Positions 5,629 to 9,552 of a stretch of 9,552 nt of DNA are shown piece after piece. Each line of letters opens with the position of its first letter. Position 1 is the first letter of the stretch. Where the stretch lies: assembly GCA_900769995.1 (NCBI GenBank), contig CAAGIT010000114.1, positions 1-9,552 on the forward strand. The letters run 5' to 3'. The notes beneath the pieces are model-generated. The model searched no databases. It was not told the DNA's origin and saw nothing but the letters and a program-made list of their open reading frames with translations. The translations under genes were made by a program, and so were the position numbers. The stretch comes from an uncultured Oscillospiraceae bacterium. Its GTDB lineage: Bacteria > Bacillota > Clostridia > Oscillospirales > Oscillospiraceae.

Positions 5629-6298
5629 AAGCGCGGTCTTTTTCGGCGGTGCCGGCGTGTCCACCGAAAGCGGCATCCCCGATTTTCGGAGCGTGGACGG
5701 ACTGTACAATCAGAAATTCGAGTACCCGCCCGAAACCATCATCAGCCACAGCTTTTATGTCCGGAAGCCCTCGTATTTCTTCCGTTTTTACCGCGAAAAA
5801 ATGCTGCCGCTGGGCTATGAGCCGAATGTGACGCATCGGGTTCTGGCGCGGCTGGAGGCGGAAGGGCATTTGGCTGCCGTCGTGACGCAGAATATTGACG
5901 GTCTGCACCAAAAGGCGGGCAGCAAAAACGTCTATGAGCTGCACGGCAGCGTGCTGCGCAATTACTGCGTGAAATGCCATAAATTTTATCCTGCCGAGGT
6001 CGTCCGCGATGCCAAAGATATTCCGCTTTGCGACTGCGGCGGCACGATCAAGCCGGATGTGGTGCTCTATGAGGAGGCACTCGACGAGCACACCATGGCA
6101 AAGGCGATCGCCGCGATCCGCAGGGCAGACCTTCTGATCGTCGGCGGCACAAGCCTCACGGTCTATCCCGCAGCGGGGCTGCTGCAATACTATCGCGGCG
6201 ACCGGCTGGTGCTCATCAACCGCGACGAAACGCCCTATGACAGCTATGCGAATTTGGTGTTCCATGAAGCATTGGGCGACGTATTTCGGCAGCTCTGA
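5588..6298 (+). CDS. Sir2-family NAD-dependent protein deacylase (sirtuin)
   Basis: The 236-residue sirtuin removes acetyl or other acyl groups from protein lysines, consuming NAD and giving nicotinamide and O-acyl-ADP-ribose. Motifs seen are the NAD-binding GAGVSTESGIPDFRS (near 22-36), 'TQNIDGLH' (100-107), catalytic H119 in 'YELHGS', a zinc site C127-x2-C130 and C148-x-C150, then 'GGTSL' and 'INRD'. Because the second zinc pair is C-x-C, it looks like the common bacterial CobB/SrtN type. ATG 5588 is chosen because AAGGAG at 5575-5580 lies seven bases upstream. TTG 5582 and ATG 5594 are less well placed. The start and ribosome site lie inside trmD, so translation is probably coupled. Confidence 0.94.
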   Translation: MKMQQLRQWISESKSAVFFGGAGVSTESGIPDFRSVDGLYNQKFEYPPETIISHSFYVRKPSYFFRFYREKMLPLGYEPNVTHRVLARLEAEGHLAAVVTQNIDGLHQKAGSKNVYELHGSVLRNYCVKCHKFYPAEVVRDAKDIPLCDCGGTIKPDVVLYEEALDEHTMAKAIAAIRRADLLIVGGTSLTVYPAAGLLQYYRGDRLVLINRDETPYDSYANLVFHEALGDVFRQL

Positions 6299-6306
6299 GG
6301 TGGCAT

Positions 6307-6984
6307 ATGGACGAGAAATTGAAGGTAATTGCCCGTATTCGGAGCGATTTTTCCACGAAATTCGGCATTCCGCGCCAAAGCGGACTGGTCGAAGGCTTGC
6401 AGGCGGCGGTGGTATTTGAGCCGGAATTTCGCAATCCCGATATGCTGCGCGGCATCGAGGGCTTTTCGCACCTCTGGCTGATCTGGGAGTTTTCCGCGTC
6501 CAGGGGCTGGTCCCCGACGGTGCGTCCGCCACGGCTCGGCGGAAATCGGCGCATGGGTGTCTTTGCCACGCGTTCCCCATTCCGACCGAATCCCCTGGGG
6601 CTGTCGTGTGTGCGGCTGGAGGGCGTGCAGCGCGAGGGTGCGAACGGTGCGGTTTTGCTCGTTTCGGGCGCTGACCTGATGGATGGCACACCGATTTTCG
6701 ACATTAAACCCTATATTCCCTATGCGGATGCCCACCCCGATGCCATCGGCGGCTTTGCGAACACCGCGCCCGAGGCGGCGCTGACGGTGGAGATTCCGCC
6801 GGAGCTGATAAACCGCCTGCCTGAAAACCGCCGCGATGCCCTGATCCGTGTACTTTCCCTCGACCCAAGACCGTCCTATCAGGACGATCCCGAACGCACC
6901 TACGGCATGAATTTCGCGGGCTTTGACATCCGCTTCCGTGTGGAAAACGATGTCCTCACTGTCTGCGGTATAGAGAAATTATAA
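6307..6984 (+). CDS. trmO: TrmO/TsaA-type tRNA (t6A37) N6-methyltransferase
   Basis: The 225-residue protein belongs to the TsaA/TrmO (VirR/YaeB) family, whose E. coli member uses S-adenosylmethionine to make m6t6A37 in threonine tRNAs. The beta-barrel core carries 'RMGVFATRSPFRPNPLGLS' (82-100) and 'DLMDGTPIFDIKPYIPY' (123-139), both diagnostic. A C-terminal domain (about 150-225) with 'DPRPSYQDDPERTYGM' completes the full-length form. The start has a GAGGTGG site upstream and lies eight bases after sir2. Its stop codon overlaps the stem of a bidirectional terminator. Substrate assignment comes from the E. coli enzyme, and the exact tRNA here is inferred. Confidence 0.92.
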   Translation: MDEKLKVIARIRSDFSTKFGIPRQSGLVEGLQAAVVFEPEFRNPDMLRGIEGFSHLWLIWEFSASRGWSPTVRPPRLGGNRRMGVFATRSPFRPNPLGLSCVRLEGVQREGANGAVLLVSGADLMDGTPIFDIKPYIPYADAHPDAIGGFANTAPEAALTVEIPPELINRLPENRRDALIRVLSLDPRPSYQDDPERTYGMNFAGFDIRFRVENDVLTVCGIEKL

Positions 6985-7015
6985 AAGCCTTGGAACGCGT
7001 TGTTCCAAGGCTTTT
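6983..7015. terminator. Bidirectional intrinsic terminator
   Basis: A perfect 14-bp inverted repeat AAAAGCCTTGGAAC / GTTCCAAGGCTTTT (6983-6996 and 7002-7015) encloses the 5-base loop GCGTT. It gives a T-tract on either strand, so it can stop both trmO transcription from the left and MFS-operon transcription from the right. The trmO stop codon (6982-6984) shares two bases with the stem, and the MFS stop codon lies five bases beyond it. Confidence 0.92.
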
Positions 7016-7019
7016 ATTG

Positions 7020-8183
7020 TCAGGTGAATGCAGGGGTTTTGCCTCGTCTGACCGTTGTAAACACAATTCCCATGCCCACGGCGGATAGACCGATGCACAC
7101 GAGCAGCATATTGCCCACGCCCATGGTATCGATCAGAACGCCGCCCAAGAAATGCGCCAGCAGGGCACCGAGGGTGTTGCTCACAGCGAGATAGGTCTGC
7201 CCCTTGACCACGTCACGGCGGTCAATCACCGCGCCGACATAATAGACCGAGCTGACGGTAAACAGCGCAAAGCCGAGCATTTGTGTCAACTGTGCGACAC
7301 AAAGACCGATCGGCCCCGGCAGCACCAGCGACAGCGCCAGCCGCAGCGTAAAGAATACGCTCGACAGACACAGCCACTTTTCGCACTTCGCCAGCTTCAG
7401 GAGCTTTGTAAAGAGAAACATCGTCGGCAGCTCGATGACTGCTGCAATCAGAAGCGCCGTGCCCTGCGTGTTGCCGTCACCCTTGAACTGCGCAATCTGG
7501 AACATACAGTTGGACAGGACGTTGTGACCGATAAACAGCAGCACCACGCCGCCGAGAAAGGTCATAAACCGTCCGTGCGACCGCACAAAGGCCAGCGCGG
7601 GAGTGGCAGCCTCCGTTTTTTGCGTTATCTGCCGCTGCTCGGGGAAGGTCAGCGCGGCTGCAACAAAAATGACACCCAAAAGTGCGCTGCAGATCGGCAC
7701 GGAGTTTAAGCCGAAGCGGTCAATCAGCGGCACGGCAGCCTGCGCCGCGACACCGAAACAGACGGAGCCGATGCCGCGTGCAAGGCCGAAATTCAGCGTG
7801 ATACCGCCGTGGATCGCGCGCATACCCAGGGCGTTGGCAAAGGCGGGAAGCACCTGCAGGCAGACACAGGCCAAGGCATATAACAAGACGACAAGCGCGA
7901 CCGATGACACCATCGGAAGCGCTGCCGCGCAGAGGCTCATCAGCCCCGCGCACAGCGCCAGAATTCGTCGACAGGAGAAAGCCGAAAAGCGATCCGTCAC
8001 AGCGGTCAAAATCGGCTGCAGCAGGAAGGATAAGCCCGTTGCCGCTCCCAAAATCAGACCGATGCGCAGGTCTGACAGCCCGCGGTCAAGCAGATAGCGG
8101 TTGGCAAAGGAGAACAGAAAGCCGTAAACGCCCCAAAGCGCCGCCTGAATCACGGCATAGGCGACCGAACAGCGGCGCTTCAT
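7020..8183 (-). CDS. MFS transporter, LacY/nucleoside-symporter-like subgroup
   Basis: The 387-residue protein has about twelve hydrophobic helices in two halves. The loop after helix 2 reads 'LTAVTDRFSAFSCRRILAL', an MFS motif-A-like D-R...RR pattern. A similar loop with 'DRRDVVKGQ' lies in the second half. The fold and length fit the MFS_1_like/LacY-type group, which imports sugars, nucleosides or related solutes with protons, but the substrate is unknown. ATG 8183 is chosen over the in-frame ATG 8204. GGAGG at 8190-8194 lies just upstream of it, and its ATGA overlaps the stop of the DUF3810 gene. The 8204 start has no ribosome site. It is the last gene before the shared terminator. Confidence 0.85.
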   Translation of the reverse strand: MKRRCSVAYAVIQAALWGVYGFLFSFANRYLLDRGLSDLRIGLILGAATGLSFLLQPILTAVTDRFSAFSCRRILALCAGLMSLCAAALPMVSSVALVVLLYALACVCLQVLPAFANALGMRAIHGGITLNFGLARGIGSVCFGVAAQAAVPLIDRFGLNSVPICSALLGVIFVAAALTFPEQRQITQKTEAATPALAFVRSHGRFMTFLGGVVLLFIGHNVLSNCMFQIAQFKGDGNTQGTALLIAAVIELPTMFLFTKLLKLAKCEKWLCLSSVFFTLRLALSLVLPGPIGLCVAQLTQMLGFALFTVSSVYYVGAVIDRRDVVKGQTYLAVSNTLGALLAHFLGGVLIDTMGVGNMLLVCIGLSAVGMGIVFTTVRRGKTPAFT

Positions 8184-9247
8184 CGGTTGCCTCCGAAGTA
8201 CCATGCCAGCAGGAGGTCTGTGACCTCGCCATAGGACTGAACGCCCGATTCTACGGAGAAGGATTTGAGATAGGTATCATAGACCGCGTCGGAGACCTCC
8301 GAGGCGGTTTCGCTGCGGATGGCTTCATAGTGTACCACCGATGCGCCCCAATCGGTTGCGACGTTTTCCGATACGCCGCTCCAAACCGCTGCCGCCGCAG
8401 ACGGATCGGCATCATACAGGGCGTTGTAGCAGTAACGGAAGGCGGCGTAGTAGCCGGAATAGCGGAATTCGGGGCGTTCGTTTGCCGCGCACGCCAGGAA
8501 GCCCGCGAAATTCGCCTCATCCTCGCGGGCAAACGCCATGCGGTGACCGATCTCGTGGCACATGGTAAAGGGCATGGAGGCGGCATGGGTGGTGGTGCTG
8601 ACGGTGCTTTCCCCCGTCAGGCAGAGGAACACGCCCGTGGTGCCGATTTTGCCCATCAGCGGGCTGGAAATGAGCTTTTTGACCCCGACGGTGGAGCCGT
8701 CAAAGCAGTCATAGCGCTGTGCCAGCGTTTCATAGCCCTCTCCGGCGGCATCGGACAATTTTTCAAAATCATATTCGACCATCACGCCGTCAGCGCCGCG
8801 TTTTACCTGCGAGGACAGGGTGTTTGCCATATCGCGGTAATATTTGGTTGCCTCGGTCAGCTCCTCAACGGTGTATTGGCGCCGTTCCAGTCCCAAACGC
8901 TCGTCCATCGGGGGCGCGTAGTAGTTCAGGCCCCAGATCGACACGAACGCGGTGACCAGAATGCACACGCTCAGCAAAACGCCCGTGAGCCAGCGAACCA
9001 TACGCGCCTTGATGATCGCGCGGACGAGGGTAAAAATGAACCAAACGACCAGCCCGACGATCAAAATTTCAAACAGGGCAAAGGGGAAAATCGAGGTTAC
9101 GCCGGCAAGCACCTTGATGATGCCGCGCGACAGGTCGGGATAGAACGAGAAAAAGAAGGAATCCAGCAGATTTGCCAACAGCAGCAGCACGCCGGTAAAG
9201 ACCAGCAGGCTGACGGAGGTGATGGTGCGGAGAATGGTTTTTGTCAT
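8180..9247 (-). CDS. DUF3810 membrane protein with HEIGH metalloprotease-like motif
   Basis: The 355-residue protein has three N-terminal hydrophobic helices (about 12-30, 48-74 and 88-108), then a large domain that includes HEIGHRMAFAREDEANF. H231 and H235 are likely zinc ligands, E232 the likely general base, and E242 or E244 a possible third ligand. 'FRYSGYYAAF' (261-270) is a further conserved-looking segment. This is the DUF3810 layout: membrane-anchored, probably with the domain outside the cytoplasm, and with no proven activity in the family as far as I know. The start has GAGGT seven bases upstream. It follows the amidohydrolase by 19 bases and overlaps the MFS gene by four. Proteolytic or amidase function is inferred only from the motif. 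Confidence 0.83.
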   Translation of the reverse strand: MTKTILRTITSVSLLVFTGVLLLLANLLDSFFFSFYPDLSRGIIKVLAGVTSIFPFALFEILIVGLVVWFIFTLVRAIIKARMVRWLTGVLLSVCILVTAFVSIWGLNYYAPPMDERLGLERRQYTVEELTEATKYYRDMANTLSSQVKRGADGVMVEYDFEKLSDAAGEGYETLAQRYDCFDGSTVGVKKLISSPLMGKIGTTGVFLCLTGESTVSTTTHAASMPFTMCHEIGHRMAFAREDEANFAGFLACAANERPEFRYSGYYAAFRYCYNALYDADPSAAAAVWSGVSENVATDWGASVVHYEAIRSETASEVSDAVYDTYLKSFSVESGVQSYGEVTDLLLAWYFGGNR

Positions 9248-9266
9248 GTCAGTACCTCATTGGATG

Positions 9267-9552
9267 CTACAGCAGTGCTTGGAACAGCGCCAAGCCTGTT
9301 TCCAGCACACGTTCGTCAAAGTCAAAATACGGGGAATGTACCGGCTTGCCGCCGGTACCCAGGAAGAAAAACACACCCGGCGCACGGCGCTGATATTCCG
9401 AAAAATCCTCCGTGGTGTAGGACGGCTCGGCCTTGCCCACCGGGTAGCGCGAACGCACCTCGGCGAGCAGCGCGGCATCGTTCGTCACGGGCGGATAGCC
9501 GTCGGTGATGGAGGGCGTGAGGGTGCAGCCGGTTTTCTCGGAGATTTCCGCC
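9267..9552 (-). CDS. M20-family amidohydrolase/peptidase, C-terminal end (partial)
   Basis: Only the last roughly 94 residues are in the window, and the frame runs off the right edge. Visible features are 'DGYPPVTND', then 'SYTTEDFSEYQRRAPGVFFFLG', where the ED-F-S matches the catalytic-domain 'GGEDFSYF' segment of M20D enzymes. 'HSPYFDFDERVLETG' follows, with the terminal metal-ligand histidine. This is the closing part of IAA-amino-acid/hippurate-type amidohydrolases, which cut N-acyl amino acids or similar amides using a two-metal site. The normal 'MGGEDFS' is here 'TTEDFS', a small departure. The upstream domains and start are outside the window. It appears to be the first visible gene of an operon with DUF3810 and the MFS transporter. 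Confidence 0.85.
   Translation of the reverse strand, partial: AEISEKTGCTLTPSITDGYPPVTNDAALLAEVRSRYPVGKAEPSYTTEDFSEYQRRAPGVFFFLGTGGKPVHSPYFDFDERVLETGLALFQALL

Noticed and set aside
5225..6691. Open frame of 488 codons on the minus strand opposite trmD, sir2 and trmO
   Set aside because: The product is low-complexity and Arg/Ala/Pro-rich, while the plus strand codes for three clear enzyme families with all motifs intact.
7904..9508. Long open frame (534 codons) on the plus strand opposite the MFS and DUF3810 genes
   Set aside because: It is antisense to two well-supported genes, its product is rich in Arg, Gly, His and Gln with no domain pattern, and it has no ribosome site. Long shadow frames are common in GC-rich DNA.

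Overview
The window reads as chromosomal DNA of a GC-rich Gram-positive anaerobe, most likely a member of the Clostridia (an Oscillospirales/Ruminococcaceae-type gut bacterium). This rests on the rpmH-rnpA-yidD-yidC-jag gene order, the jag_N domain, strong AGGAGG-type ribosome sites, sigma-A-like promoters, and the style of the ROK kinase, DUF3810 and M20 proteins. The rank below class is inference. It is core housekeeping DNA with a few accessory genes. I found no phage, transposon, CRISPR array, RNA gene or defence cassette, and no convincing undescribed multi-gene system.

Left block (1-2820, minus strand). The first 19 bases are Illumina adapter sequence, so the contig really begins at about base 20, inside jag/khpB. 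Reading in transcription order (right to left), a near-consensus promoter at 2770-2799 drives rpmH (L34). An intrinsic terminator or attenuator then lies in a 201-base gap, followed by rnpA (RNase P protein), yidD (ATGA overlap with rnpA), yidC (membrane insertase) and the start of jag, whose linker carries PEQKK repeats and runs off the contig.

Divergent centre (2682-2976). The 295-base gap between rpmH and the ROK kinase holds both outward promoters and a perfect DnaA box (2866-2874). In many Firmicutes this is where oriC and dnaA sit beside rpmH, but dnaA is not here. The gap may be a displaced origin or the remnant of one.

Middle block (2977-7015, plus strand). A ROK glucokinase is followed, after its own promoter, by a compact run: FlK-like hotdog thioesterase, rimM (16S processing), trmD (tRNA m1G37), sir2 (NAD-dependent deacylase) and trmO (m6t6A37). 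These genes overlap or lie within about 10 bases of each other, and the run ends at a 14-bp bidirectional terminator. The usual rpsP and rplS partners of rimM/trmD are absent. Two enzymes of the run methylate position 37 of tRNAs.

Right block (7020-9552, minus strand). Transcribed towards the same terminator are the C-terminal end of an M20 amidohydrolase, a membrane-anchored DUF3810 protein with an HEIGH metal motif, and an MFS transporter. Short gaps and an ATGA overlap suggest one operon whose promoter lies beyond the window. The grouping suggests uptake and hydrolysis of amide or peptide-like compounds, but no substrate can be named.
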